A DNA stretch of 64,000 nt from Maratus speciosus (GCA_963932465.1 OZ010787.1:30446087-30510086), one strand, 5' to 3'. Counted from the stretch's first letter, positions 21,781 to 32,814 are shown. Notes: generated by a model from the sequence alone, not told the origin. Numbers and translations: made by a program.

Positions 21781-22046
21781 GATTTTTCTTGACACATTGA
21801 TCTACAAAACATTCATTTTTACGTCGATTTGGTTAAAAATTTGTCTTGTTCGAGGAATTCTGACCAAAAATACTTACCTTTGCTTTTTATTGTCATGTTT
21901 ATAGTTTATATTTATATTTTTATAAAAGTTATTGCGGTATTTATATTTTTAATGTATCGCTATTTGCTGTATATAAATATATCAGTTAACATTAATATAG
22001 TTAAATCCATATTCCATATATTGGAGACTTAAAAATCTGAAAAATG

Positions 22047-22251
22047 CTATACAGTAAAATCTTCTAAGACGGAATTGCATAGGAAAGAAAAAAAAATGCG
22101 TTATAGATAAGTTCCCTTCTTAGTAGGTGTAAATGCATTATATAATATTTTCTTACGTATTTCATTACATTCATTTTGCATGGATCAACATACTTTTCAG
22201 GTTAAGACAGGATTCCGTCATAGGCATGTTCTTTTTCACACGTTTTACTAT
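22047..22251 (-). mobile_element. MITE with CTAAGACGGAATC termini, copy B
   Basis: TACAGTAAAATCTTCTAAGA at the left and an ACGTTTTACTATA end at the right are inverted, with a likely TA TSD. Its reverse complement aligns along its length with copy A. Confidence 0.6.
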
Positions 22252-22259
22252 ATGTTAAT

Positions 22260-23100
22260 TAAGCTACATTTTAATAAGCATAGAAATAAGCATAGAAGCT
22301 ATTCTTTACAGAGAATAAAATTTAATGTTTAATTGTTGAATAATGTGATTTAAAAATGGATGCATTTTTTGCAAATTATATTATGTACATTATATTTTTA
22401 TTGCGTTTGCGCATGCGCAGTGAAGCATTTTTTAGTAAACCTGCTCATTTTTCATCCAATTTTTATTATTTTTTAATTCTGATTGCAGGGTGTTGTGCGC
22501 AATATTGTTTTTCATATTTTCTGAAAAGAACATTTGATTATATTAAGAAATTTTCAAATTATAATCAAAAAACTTGGCAAAATTTGGGAATGTTTTTATA
22601 AAAACCTTAATTTCTCTACTAGTATATATGCTATCCTCATAAAAATGAACACAGTTTATTGCAATAAGCCTCTTAATCATGTTCTACAGTTTGAACGCTT
22701 TTGCTGCATTAGGTTTTAGAGGGCTGTCCAAAAGATATTCGTTCTTTTTCAGTTTGTTGACGGTCCTTTATGGGGTTTCGGGAAAAAAAACTTTGCGGAA
22801 ATATAGGACCTGTACTATTCTGCTTACACATCTGGAGTTTCAGGATAATTCCTCGTGCATTTTACTAGATATTTAACAAAACGTCTAAAATCGCAAGTGA
22901 CAAATCATCATTGGCCATACAGTGTATATACACGTAATATGTCTATGTGTGCATAAACCATCACAGTATTTTGAGTGTGTCAAAAACGAATTGTTCATAA
23001 TATTTTTCTTATTCCGAGCGAAGAACAACTGGTTGTTAACTGTACAATAACGAAAAACTAGACTATTATTGCATTTCTTATATACATTTTGTTTCACAAG
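22260..23100. other. AT-rich stretch, nothing recognised
   Basis: Short frames at 22356-22601, 22534-22719 and 22679-22876 have no recognisable motif. Confidence 0.4.
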
Positions 23101-23261
23101 CACTAAGTTATACTCAATTTTTATCTGGAACATGATATTGCTCAAACTTTCTCAGGATCCCGACAACCCGATTAGCAAACAACTTAAATCTGACCCATAA
23201 GAATTATTCTAGAGTGAACCTAACCCACAGAAAGAAAATTAGAATAGTCTCGCCTCGAATA

Positions 23262-23286
23262 ATATGTATATATATATATATATACA
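23262..23286. repeat. TA microsatellite
   Basis: Alternating TA for about 24 bases. Confidence 0.9.
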
Positions 23287-23484
23287 TACAAAGGTACAAA
23301 CAACCTGATCCGATGCAGGACTCTTCTCAACGATCCCGAGGAATTTGCTATTCACAAGTGTCACTATATTTGAATATTATAAAATATAGATTTGTACTTT
23401 TTTAAATATATATAAAAGATAAAATTGGCATTAGACATATAAGTATAGATTACTTTCCATGATTGCATTAAAACATGATTTACT

Positions 23485-24235
23485 TTCCTTAAATTTCGGG
23501 TTCGGTTCGGGATGCGGTTTGATGTATTTCGGGTTTGAATTAGATGCGTATTCAAATATGTCGGGTTGCGGGTCGTTGGAACATTTTTTGTCGGGCTGCG
23601 AGCCAAAGAAATTTTTTTCTACAGAGCTGCCAAGTCTCTGGCCTTTTGGATACCAGTATTTTAATACAGAAAATGTTCTTTTTTTTTTTTTTTTAAATTC
23701 GAACATTTAGGAGATTTAAAAGAACAACATTTTCTCTAAGATAATAGTGGTATGCAAAAAGCCGGAGATTTGGCAACTCTGTTTCTTTCTTTTTTTTTTT
23801 TTTTAATTCTTTTTGCAGATTCGAGAAGGGTTGAAGATTGACTTCAAATGGAATTTTCGGGTTTGGGTCGAATACAACCCGATCTGCTCAGAACTCTACT
23901 TGGCCTCCTGAAGTGAATGTTCAAGATAATTTTCAAGCGGATAAACCTGGAAAGAATAACAGAATTAAAAATTGTCTTCCACGGGATGTTCAGGGCGCAA
24001 AGCGTAACGCCGTGTCGAAAGCTTCTCCTTCTTGGTTTTCTTGGTGTTTAATATTTATGCGTCACTTACAAAAAATAAATTTTACTTTTTTTTTCCATTC
24101 CAGATCAGAGATAGAGTCTTGCGCGGATCAGACACAGCTCGACCCGAAAACGAAAATTCAACTAGAAGTCAACCCGAAAGGTGAACCGAAACCGACAAAA
24201 ATAATAAGCTTGACCCGCAACCCGACGCGAGCCCT
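23485..24235. mobile_element. element with GGGTTCGG/CAACCCGA repeats, interrupted
   Basis: Repeated TTCGGGTTCGGTTCGGG-like units on the left are mirrored by CGACCCGAAAACG and CAACCCGACGCGAG on the right. The MITE at 23622-23781 is inserted. The 147-codon frame at 23838-24281 follows the repeat and shows no protein-family features. Confidence 0.45.
23622..23781. mobile_element. MITE, GCCAAGTCTCCGGC family, copy 3
   Basis: CAGAGCTGCCAAGTCTCTGG is mirrored by GCCGGAGATTTGGCAACTCT. The flanks tttcta/tttctt fit a 6-bp TSD. Confidence 0.8.
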
Positions 24236-24455
24236 AAATGAAAGTAAAGTAAATTATGTTTTAATTTGCATTAAAACATAATTTATTTTCCTAGATATTT
24301 TTGTGTATGTTGCGTATAGAAAAATATGAATTATTTTAAATTAATTTTGCAAATACTAAAACTATTTTTTTCTCAATTAAAAGTTTAAAAAAAATTATAA
24401 TACACACCTGCCTCGTCTCTATCCATAACGATTATATTTTAAGGCGTCTCAAGGC

Positions 24456-24621
24456 CGATGTTGCCATATTGGGGACCTTTTTAATTCAGATTATTTGACT
24501 GACACCACTTTTTTAAAATAGTATAATTCGCCTTGCTTTTCAGAATTTTTAATATAATTCTAAATAGGCCGAATATTTCTATTTAAAAAAAGCGGTGACA
24601 TTCAACAATCTGGCAACAGTG
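24456..24621. mobile_element. hAT-like MITE, CAGTGTTGCC family
   Basis: CGATGTTGCCATATTGGGGA and the end TCTGGCAACAGTG are inverted. The perfect 8-bp TSD ctcaaggc lies at 24448-24455 and 24622-24629. Confidence 0.88.
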
Positions 24622-24629
24622 CTCAAGGC

Positions 24630-25125
24630 TTTATCGATGCCGAAAAACATGTAAACAGAGCTCTCGCTTCGACCCAGTATAAAAATAGATGTACTCAATG
24701 TAACTTATTCAAACATTTCTGATATTTTTAAGGTATTCTTGTAGTCTTATAAAATTATAAAATGAAATACTTCAATGTAATAAATAAAAAATACAGCAAA
24801 ATTTATGTAACACAATTTTCGAGAAAAAAATTTAGGTCTCACATCGCCAGCCGTAAGATACCTTAATGTTGAATTAACATAAAAAACTAATTTTTTTACT
24901 TCAAATGATCAGGAAACTTTACTCTATAGAATAAATTAAGGATATAACTATCATTTAAAGGTAACCTTATTAAAAAACTCTCATATTTCAAAATTTTAAA
25001 AACCCTAAAAAATATTTTTTTTTTCATTAAAACTACTCAAAATATTAAACTATCTAAAATATATTAATTCATTCTATAGATATCATGTTATATACATGCA
25101 AAACATTTTTTTATCCATTCCATCC

Positions 25126-25169
<44 letters not shown>

Positions 25170-25650
25170 TTATGTACAGTCGTCAAAAACCAAGTTTTGA
25201 GAAAACGCGACTCAAAGTTGCAATTAAATGGTGAAAATGGCTTTGAAAGTGATTATTACATAAATGCTTATAACTCCGTTAAAAATGCAAATAATTTTAT
25301 GCGGGTTTTACACAGTGTTCAGACTTAATTGAATAATTAAAATAAATCGATTTTCAGAAAGGTTTTAATCCCTGAGCTCCCTTAAATACTTCCAAAACTA
25401 AAGTTATTCACATTCGAAATTAGAAAGTCACAATGAACAACGATTTGACGCTGATGTACTTAAAGCAACACTCCAATTTCAACTGATAAGAGGTCATCGT
25501 TCGTTTAAACGAGATAAAAATCATATCACGTAATTTCTCAATGATTCAGCTTCAACATGTATCCATCCATTCGATCCTGAGTTCTACTTTATGAAATCGA
25601 CTTTTGACCGGCCAGATTCTTCAAATATTCCACAGTGCGCCGTTAGGGGT
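24630..25650. other. AT-rich stretch with a long poly-T
   Basis: There are no genes or clear repeats apart from a T run of about 38-44 bases at 25122-25164. Confidence 0.45.
25122..25164. repeat. poly-T run
   Basis: A pure T homopolymer of about 40 bases. Confidence 0.95.
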
Positions 25651-25839
25651 CATTGTGAGCCCTGACAAATTGATAATATTCGATCCGAGCCAGAAATATC
25701 CACATAAGATATATTAAATGTAATCAGCACAAAAATAAGCTAATTACATAATTAAAATAGTTTTAAATAAAAATTCTGGTGTGAAACATTAAAAAAAAAA
25801 AAAAAAAAAAACTTGGGTAAAATAGCCGGCAATTCAAGT

Positions 25840-26048
25840 GTTAACTCATTAAAGCCGATTGGCATGAAAACTTGCTATAATAGGCGAACAAAACTTTCAA
25901 ATTTGAATACCAGTATTTTAGTTCGGAAATTTTCACATTATCTAATCTCAGATTTTGAACGATTAAATAATTCAAAATTACAACGTGAAAAAAACTTGTG
26001 TCGAAGAATTAAAAGAAGTGTAAAAGAGGCTCGTCGTTAGTGAGTTAA
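25840..26048. mobile_element. piggyBac-like MITE abutting another TTAA element
   Basis: TTAACTCATTAAAGCCGATT at the left and CGTCGTTAGTGAGTTAA at the right. Just left of it, CCGGCAATTCAAGTGTTAA looks like the right end of a TTAACACT-family MITE, so the two share one TTAA. Confidence 0.65.
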
Positions 26049-26234
26049 TATGAGTTCTTTGTTTGAAACATTCAAAATTTTCATCATTTATTTTTCTAAC
26101 CCACTTTGAATTTGTTTGTATAAATAGGCACACATTAAAGGAAATTTTGTTTCTATTTTCATAGTGCTTAATTCCATAAATTGCGTTTGCAGAGCAATCA
26201 GCCTTAGTTGTTATACCTTCAACAGCCAACGTTA

Positions 26235-26972
26235 TTAACCCTTAAATGTGCGATATTTTATTTTGTTACGAGAAAATTATATATGATTCACTGAAAGTTT
26301 TAATACACAGGAAAAATAATGAAAAAAATCAGAGATATATTTTTCATGTAATACGTCGCGTCGGTCTTTTCGCCTATTGCACATCTGCAATGCAAGTAAA
26401 AAGTAGTATAGTGTGGCTGTTTTACGCAAAAATAATACAAATCAGTAAATACTTTAATAAGTATGTCTCCAAATATCTATATAGTTTATATAATTATCTA
26501 TTTTATAGAACTCAACCTTTAACACGTTCACGCCGGCGCGGTGGGTCACACTCGACTGTCTCAGAGCTGCCAAGTCTCCGGCATTTTGGATACCAGTATT
26601 TTAATACAGAAAATGTTGTTTTATTTAATTAGAACAATTAGGAGATTTAAAGGAACAGCATTTTCTCTAAAATAACAGTGGTGTGGAAATAGCCGGAGTC
26701 TTGACAACTCTGAGACAGTCGAGTGTGACCCACCACGCCGGCGTGAACGTGTTAACCCTTTAATTCCCATAATAGAATACGTTCTAGAAATTACGTAGTT
26801 CAGAGAATATGACTTTACACCAGAAAGTTTCAATACGGAATGTCTATCTTTTAATTAAAGAAAATATTTCAATTTTAATTTTATGGCGGGATTTAGGTAT
26901 ATGCGAATAAAAAATATTAAATTCAAAACAGTGTTCTTTGTATATATGCAAAGCTGCGCACTAAAGGGTTAA
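26235..26972. mobile_element. stack of piggyBac-like elements with a compound MITE at the junction
   Basis: The left TTAACCCTTAAATGTGCGAT and right GCGCACTAAAGGGTTAA ends carry TTAA. The two halves match the element pairs at 37166-37685 and 62002-62522. Here a third palindromic element (26519-26755) lies between the halves. Confidence 0.82.
26519..26755. mobile_element. compound palindrome: TTAA shell around a GCCAAGTCTCCGGC MITE
   Basis: The outer shell TTAACACGTTCACGCCGGCG and GTGGGTCACACTCGACTGTC is mirrored on the right. The inner CAGAGCTGCCAAGTCTCCGG/GACAACTCTG element sits exactly at the centre. There is no separate TSD for the inner element, since the shell arms directly face each other. 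Confidence 0.8.
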
Positions 26973-27119
26973 ATCATCGATTACGTCAAAATCAGGAGAA
27001 TTATTATCCATCATATTAGGAAGATCATCATTAATATTTGATTTATTAACATGAATGCCATCGGTAAAAATAAAAATATTTGCAGGACACAGGGCAAACA
27101 TCATCACTAATAGCTAATC

Positions 27120-27985
27120 TCTCATTAGCGAAATCATTGGTGAGTGAGTTTATTTCGCCTAAAATTCATTTATTTCATATTCAGTATTAGTAATTTTTTT
27201 TTAACTTCTGAAGGGCGTTGCAATCGAAAGATGATTCTGGAACAGCTCACCGATATAGTTGCAAAGGGCCAGATATTTTAAATTTAAATGTTTTCATTCT
27301 TGAAAAGAAATTTCAGAGCTTGAATCTTATAAGAGTATTGAATAATCCATTAATAATATGTTTTTATTCTTTTTTAAAATATAAACCGTTATTATTATGT
27401 CATATTTTTATTAATAATTTTAAAGACAAGTATTTTTCTGTTTTAATTCCTCGATACACATATTTAATCAACCAGCCAAAGAAAAACACTGATCCATGGT
27501 GTTCTGGAAACTCCTTATTTAAAATTAATTAATCACAAATTCTTTAAACATTATTTTAATATACTATATGAAATTCCCACATAAACTTGCTTCAGTAAAT
27601 CTGTTAATAGTCTATCCTTATTTGACGGTTCCAATTCGTCACTAAATGACCTCTGAAAATAAAACCAATCCCGAAAATGCATAAGAATGTTCTAGAACAA
27701 CTGTAATTGGAAAACATGTCGTTTTTCTTGTTTTCCCGTCAGAAAGAGGAAAAAGACGTTCAAGACTTTGGCATGTATAAGGTTATTTGGTTTTCAAAGC
27801 TATGAAAGCAAAACCGCAATCCCTGTTTCCGGATTATACTCAGCATTTATAGAGTTTTAAGAGCTCCTAATTATGAGCGATGTCCATTTATTGGGAAATT
27901 TGATTTAAGAAAACAATTTAAATTGAATCAAAGTTTCCACGTTTAGTCTCCAAAGTTCGAATGTTTAGCTAGATAAGCATTTATG
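27120..27985. other. no gene recognised
   Basis: A 104-codon plus-strand frame (27218-27532) has no family motif. The minus strand near 27490 shows a few plausible codons (WCSG-like in the other frame) but nothing supportable. Confidence 0.35.
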
Positions 27986-27987
27986 CG

Positions 27988-29185
27988 CAGTCGTGGAAAA
28001 AAAAGGTAAACACCCCTTACTAAGGGGCATCCCACACTATGGCGACAAGCGACATGTAGCAGTAACATGTAGTGCAAAAACCGGTCGAAACAAAGAACTA
28101 AGTTGTTTCAAACCTGTTTTAAACCAGTTTCTCCAGCGAATTCAAGCGACATGTCTTATGTGTCGCCTTAGTGTGGGATGCCCCTAACTCTGCAAAAAAT
28201 TATCGTAGAAAAAGTTACTGGTACCACACGATAGGTAATAAAGTCTTCTTTTATATGATGTGTATAAAATTTGATTAGGAGGTCATCTACATATTAAAAT
28301 GACCCACAACTTTGTTTTTTACAATAGCAGTACACAATTTTGACAGCATAAAGGAACTCTACACCCTTCAATTAACCTAAAAACAAATTTTTATACAATT
28401 CGTACGACAAATTTCGAGAAATTAATAATTTTAAAACGAGCATATTTTAGGGGCTGTATCCAAATTTAAGTTCGGTACTCGAGAGCCTACTTCTTGATCA
28501 AGGCGATACTCAAGCAATCACTGAAGACTGCTAGATTACAGGATAGCATAAGAAATTTCAAAATATATAGTCACTTCTATCATAGACCATCATTTTGCCG
28601 TCTTTTAAGCATAACTTGAAAACTACTTGGAAGAAAAGTGTGAAACTTTAGATTTCCATAAAGCAGGACTTAATAAATATAAATCCATAAAAAAATTTGT
28701 AGGTAGCAATTCATAATTTTTTCGAGTATTAATTCCAAAATTCATAATTCATATCATAAAATTATAAAAATTGCAAATCCTACGTATTTATGTTTGGGTA
28801 TTTTTGTATTATTGTTACACAAAAAATATTTGCAAATTCGGAGTATAATTTCAGGAGATATTAATAAAATTATGAAAATGTAATTTAACATTAGAAGCAC
28901 TAAATTTTGAATGTTTATAATTCAAAAACGTATCATGCAAATAACTTAAAATTTGGTGTCTAGGAATAGTATGAAGGGAAGAATTGAAATATCTTGTTAA
29001 GATTGGATATTACCATTGAAAAAAATTAAGTTTGAGTTCGTTTTAATATGTATATGCCCCCGTAAGCAAATTTTTGCATGTCATTTAAAATTAGACTTTA
29101 TTTCCAATCGTCCGGTACCAGTAACTTTCTTCTACGATAATGTGTTGAGGCGTTTGTAGGGGCGTTTACTTTATTTCCACGACTG
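27988..29185. mobile_element. non-autonomous mariner-like element, copy 2
   Basis: CAGTCGTGGAAAAAA at the left and TCCACGACTG at the right, with TA at 29186. It aligns along its length with 6533-7810 and 37699-38754. The left TA has been lost. A Harbinger-like MITE is inserted at 28024-28184. Confidence 0.85.
28024..28184. mobile_element. PIF/Harbinger-like MITE with TAA TSD
   Basis: GGGGCATCCCACACTATGGC is mirrored by GCCTTAGTGTGGGATGCCCC. The 3-bp TSD TAA lies at 28021-28023 and 28185-28187. The empty site CTAACTC is seen in the two relatives. The AGCGACATGT and ACATGTC inner blocks are also inverted. A TWA TSD is typical of PIF/Harbinger. Confidence 0.88.
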
Positions 29186-29900
29186 TACGATTGTTGAGTT
29201 AAGTGTTTAGATACATTAGTGCAAAGATCGGGCAAGATCAGTAGCGCATTCACCCTTTTCGTCATTCGTCGAATATTAGTGTGGTATTCATATTTAGACA
29301 CAATATCCTTACACTACAGATTAATTTATAGCTTAATTGAGAATTAAATCGGAATTTATTGAGTTGATAAAAAAAAAAAAAAATTGAGTATATATTCATT
29401 TTACATGCCACTAGACTTTGACTCAATAAATTCAGAGTAGGGGAGGTAGGGGAGTTTTGATACACAGGGAGGGTTGATTCATTGACAATTTTTCTCAACA
29501 AATGGCATTAACAGCCATTGTAACAGATGGAAAGGCTTCTTTATTTAGCAGAGGCCATCATTAGCTGGACTTAGCAGTGAAGAACTGACAATGTTTTTTT
29601 TTTCTTTTAATTTTCAAGACTTTTGGAATGCCAATGTAATTTTTTTTTAAATATTGATTTTCTTTCATAACTCTTATTACTCTGAAGATAATATTTTGTA
29701 ATTTTTTTTTATTTGTAACGCACATTGTTAGGGTAAGTTTTACCAGAAAGCAGATTGGCATTTTGCAACTGCATTTATACAAAGTGATTGAAAATACAAT
29801 AAGGCATGATAGGGAGAAATGATACATTTGTATAATTGAAATTTAATAGTCTTTTTAAGTTGTAAACTAATATAGGACTGTAATATTCATTGTTTTACAG

Positions 29901-30094
29901 CAAGAGCTACTGAAATTGGTAAGGTAGAACAAGAGATTATTCATAGTCATTATGTAGGTTACATAGAAAAGCAGTGCGATGATAGATGGTTAGTTCGTTT
30001 TCCTCGTCATGTAGAAGGAAAAAAGTTTAAATGGCCTGAAAAGGAAGATGTTTCTATAATTGAGGAAGGACAAATTAAAAAAAAAACCCATTAA
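29901..30094 (+). CDS. candidate terminal exon, small basic/aromatic domain of a transposon protein
   Basis: The frame opens after a good splice acceptor (TGTTTTACAG, 29891-29900) and runs about 63 codons to a TAA at 30092-30094. It has no ATG of its own. Visible stretches are SHYVGYIEKQCDDRWLVRF, KKFKWPEKEDVSIIEEGQI and a lysine-rich end. The pattern (YVG-I at the start of a small beta-type fold, an RFPR-like strand, then WPE-D--I-EE-I) resembles a C-terminal domain I associate with transposon-encoded proteins in arthropods. That link is from memory. Codon use is ordinary, with no stop in 190 bases of AT-rich DNA. It lies inside the TA-flanked element, so the upstream exons were probably transposase. 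It could instead be a host exon. Confidence 0.5.
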
Positions 30095-30142
30095 ATCTAC
30101 CCGATTTTACTTAATAAAATGATAGAGTTATTAGTTTTTCTT

Positions 30143-30358
30143 TTAACCATTTCGGTGGTGGTGGTATGTTCATGAAACTGCTTAATTTTAATTCTCAAAC
30201 GCCACATTGGCACCAGCATTTTGTAAAATATTTTCCATTTAATACGAAAGTGAAATATAGCCCTTTTCTTATTTCCAATTAAATTTGTTGGTAAATTCCG
30301 GTGCCATTAATTTATTCAACACTTAAGCATTGAAAATTCTTTGACCTGAAAGGGTTAA
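30143..30358. mobile_element. piggyBac-like MITE, GGTGGTATGTTCATG family
   Basis: TTAACCATTTCGGTGGTGGT at the left, TGACCTGAAAGGGTTAA at the right, TTAA at both ends. The inner block CACATTGGCACCAGCATTTT matches 14428-14647. Confidence 0.85.
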
Positions 30359-30911
30359 ATAAATCTTAAATGTGCTAAATTTATGTTAAATTGTTTGCAA
30401 ATCAGCACTGTTCACTTCATTTTTTCTTACAGCAAGATCTCTAGGTGCTATTTTTTTCATTATTTATTTTCTAGAAAGTATGCTAATAGAATTATTTAAA
30501 TAATAGAAATTGTTTAAATATTTTTGTAAAAAACATTTCTGAAACAAAATATGTCAATGTCATTTCTTTTGAAATTTTACTTAAATATTTCAAGATTTAT
30601 CCTAAAAAATTGTATTACACATAAATTGAATAGTCTGAATTTCTTTTTCAATTTACATAACAATGTATCGAACCTCCCTTGCTAGTGTATCAATCCTCCC
30701 CAGCAATGGGGAGATTTGATACAGTAGTAACCATTCACAATAATTGGAATATCTTTTATGAATGATTATTTTTTAAATTCACAATATTTTTAATAAATGA
30801 ATAAAAGGTCACTTTATAAGAAAACACGAAAAATTTGTTTAAAAATAGGTTTCTAAGGGTTGTAAAAAATTAGTAAAAAAAAAGTGTACCATACCTCCTC
30901 TACCTCCCCTA

Positions 30912-31768
30912 CATTACTACAACACATTTTATTATCTTCCATAAATAGTTTAATTTAGCTATAAAGGATTAAAAATGCCATACAAATCGCAGTAATTAGA
31001 CCAATATGTATGTGTTCTATTCACTGTTAAGTTCTCATTTTAAATTTTTATTTTATGATTCAAAAGATTTTTTACAAGGTAATTTAGATATTTTAAAGAT
31101 AATAAATATCTTTTTGTCAAATTGACTATTTTTATTCTGTAACGAAAACTTTATTGAAAATAATAGAATTGTTAAAATTTCCAAATTATAAGAGATGAAA
31201 GGGCAAACTTTATCCTGTTCTGTTATTTTCTGTAGTAAATCATTAATAAAAAAATAAAACAGGTATGTTCAATTTGCATTAATTATTATCTTCATTAAGC
31301 CCGATAAAGACAATAAAATAATTTATATAAATATTTGAAAAATATTTTAATCAAAACAAATTTTTTTTAGATCTTTAAAAAGTGCTGAGGTCTGTATGAA
31401 ATTTTTGCTTTAATAATACATTACTGAGAAATAACAATAAATGAATTCGGTTCAATGCAACCTTTTAAATATGCATAAAATGACTATGAATATAAAAAAA
31501 AACAGTCACTTTTCTTGAAACAGATTAAAACAAATAATATTATTCATATTTCATTTAATATCTTCACACTTGCAAGTTATGCAAAATCAGGAATTTGCTA
31601 GAAGTATTAAAAGTTCAAATCTTCAGATATTAAAAGGTTTCCGTTTTAATAATTCTGTAAGGAAAATGAAACAGCAAAATTAAACTGTTTTTTAATCAAC
31701 AAAGAACAAGTGAACGTTGATGTCAACGTTGCAAAATATTCAATCTTAAATATATATGCAGGGTTCCC
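30912..31768. other. AT-rich stretch, nothing recognised
   Basis: No supported features. Confidence 0.4.
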
Positions 31769-31975
31769 TTAACCCTTTAAAGTGTATAATAGTAAAATTC
31801 TGAAATGAATGAATGACACCGGAATTTGCAAACAAATTTATTAAAAAGGAGTAAAAACTTTTCTTCATGTACTTAATAAAATGAAAATTCTGAAATCAAA
31901 ATCTGGTGTCACTTTCCCATTTAGGGATTAAAATTAGATGGTCCAAAAATGAACCACCGTCCTTGAAGGCGTTAA
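31769..31975. mobile_element. piggyBac-like MITE, reverse orientation
   Basis: TTAACCCTTTAAAGTGTATA at the left, CCGTCCTTGAAGGCGTTAA at the right. The interior GACACCGGAATTTGCAAAC is the reverse-strand version of the family at 14428 and 30143. Confidence 0.78.
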
Positions 31976-32268
31976 AAGAATGTCCTAGCAATAAATTTTA
32001 ATAGTATTAACTGTAATCATTGTAGAGTATTAGTTCAATGTCACAAATAAAGAGTAATTCAAACAGTTTTATATAAACGCATGCGCAAGTACTTGTTTGT
32101 TATTTATGTATGTTGTATTATTGTATGTTGCCGTGGCACATACGGAAAAGAGTGACTCCCAAGCGAAAATCGTTGTGTGTTCTGCAATTTGATAAGAGTG
32201 AATCTGTAATTTCAATTCAACTTGCGTTTCTCGTTAAAGTTTAATTGTGATCCCCCATTTGGAAAAAA

Positions 32269-32433
32269 CAGGGCTGCGGAGTCGGAGTCGAACCCATTTT
32301 TGAGCGAAAGAGTCAGAGTCGGAGTCGTCCATTTTACAAGCAGGTCTGCGTTGTCGGAGTCGGCCCATTTTTGAGCGAAAGATTCGGAGTTGGAGCCGGA
32401 CTCATCCATTTTACCACCGACTCGGCAACCCTG
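32269..32433. mobile_element. hAT-like MITE with GGAGTCGGAGTCG repeats
   Basis: CAGGGCTGCGGAGTCGGAGT at the left and the inverted CGACTCGGCAACCCTG at the right, with ggaaaaaa flanks fitting an 8-bp TSD. Two internal units containing CCATTTTTGAGCGAAAGA repeat in tandem. This style of CAGGGCTG...AGTCGG element is widespread in animals. Confidence 0.82.
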
Positions 32434-32580
32434 GAAAAAACATACACATTTCAAGAGGGATCAAGAGGGAGGAGATTTCTTTTCTTATATCCTTCAGTTA
32501 CTCCGGACTTGTTAACTGAAGTGCGGGAAGAATTGGACTTTAGTTTGGATATGTGCCGTATAAATAAAGGTGTATATATT

Positions 32581-32814
32581 CAGAGGTGCCAAGTTCGCAC
32601 TAATCTTCCGTAATGCGAGGATTAGTTTAACTCAGTTTAACAAAGTTTCGAACCAGAAAAATTATTTGATGAATCTTTATTTATTTAATTCCAGTTTTCT
32701 ACGTGGAACTTATTTAATTTCATCTCTGAAAAAAAATTCCGGTACGAAATGTGTTAAACCAGGATTAAATTAACCCACATATTACGGAGGATTAGTGGCA
32801 AATTGGCACCTATG
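32581..32814. mobile_element. 234-bp CATAG-family MITE, copy 3
   Basis: CAGAGGTGCCAAGTTCGCAC at the left, AATTGGCACCTATG at the right, perfect 6-bp TSD tatatt (32575-32580, 32815-32820). It is the most diverged copy internally, yet of the same length. Confidence 0.88.

Larger units (their letters stand above)
26045..27115 (-). pseudogene. unrecognised open frame split by a TTAA element
   Basis: On the minus strand one frame runs from about 27115 (a pair of ATG codons) to the TTAA at 26969-26972, containing DDLPNMMDNNSPDFDVIDD. It resumes at 26238 with LAVEGITTKADCSANAIYG and runs on to the next TTAA near 26045. When the inserted element is removed (one TTAA kept), the frame stays open across the join for well over 100 codons. 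That is unlikely by chance in such AT-rich DNA. I do not recognise the family. An acidic N-terminal part is visible. It could be part of a transposon or a host exon. Confidence 0.4.
29440..30909 (+). mobile_element. TA-flanked pogo-like element with a terminal exon
   Basis: GGGGAGGTAGGGGAGTTTTG at the left and CCTCCTCTACCTCCCC at the right are inverted, with TA at 29438-29439 and 30910-30911. Subterminal TTGATAC/GTATCA words recur. It contains the candidate exon at 29901-30094 and a piggyBac-like MITE at 30143-30358. No DDE domain remains, so it is likely deleted or partial. Confidence 0.6.

Noticed and set aside
21495..21812. Overlapping 60-105 codon frames rich in G, P and R
   Set aside because: They arise from GGCCCGGGCC repeats of a hAT-like element; all frames on both strands look similar.
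23838..24281. 147-codon frame, one of the longest in the window
   Set aside because: It spans GACCCGAAA-type element repeats and AT-rich sequence, with no domain or splice context.
29262..29827. Minus-strand frames of 79-88 codons in the pogo-like element
   Set aside because: Composition is rich in F, I, L and K from AT-rich DNA, and they oppose the exon-like frame at 29901.
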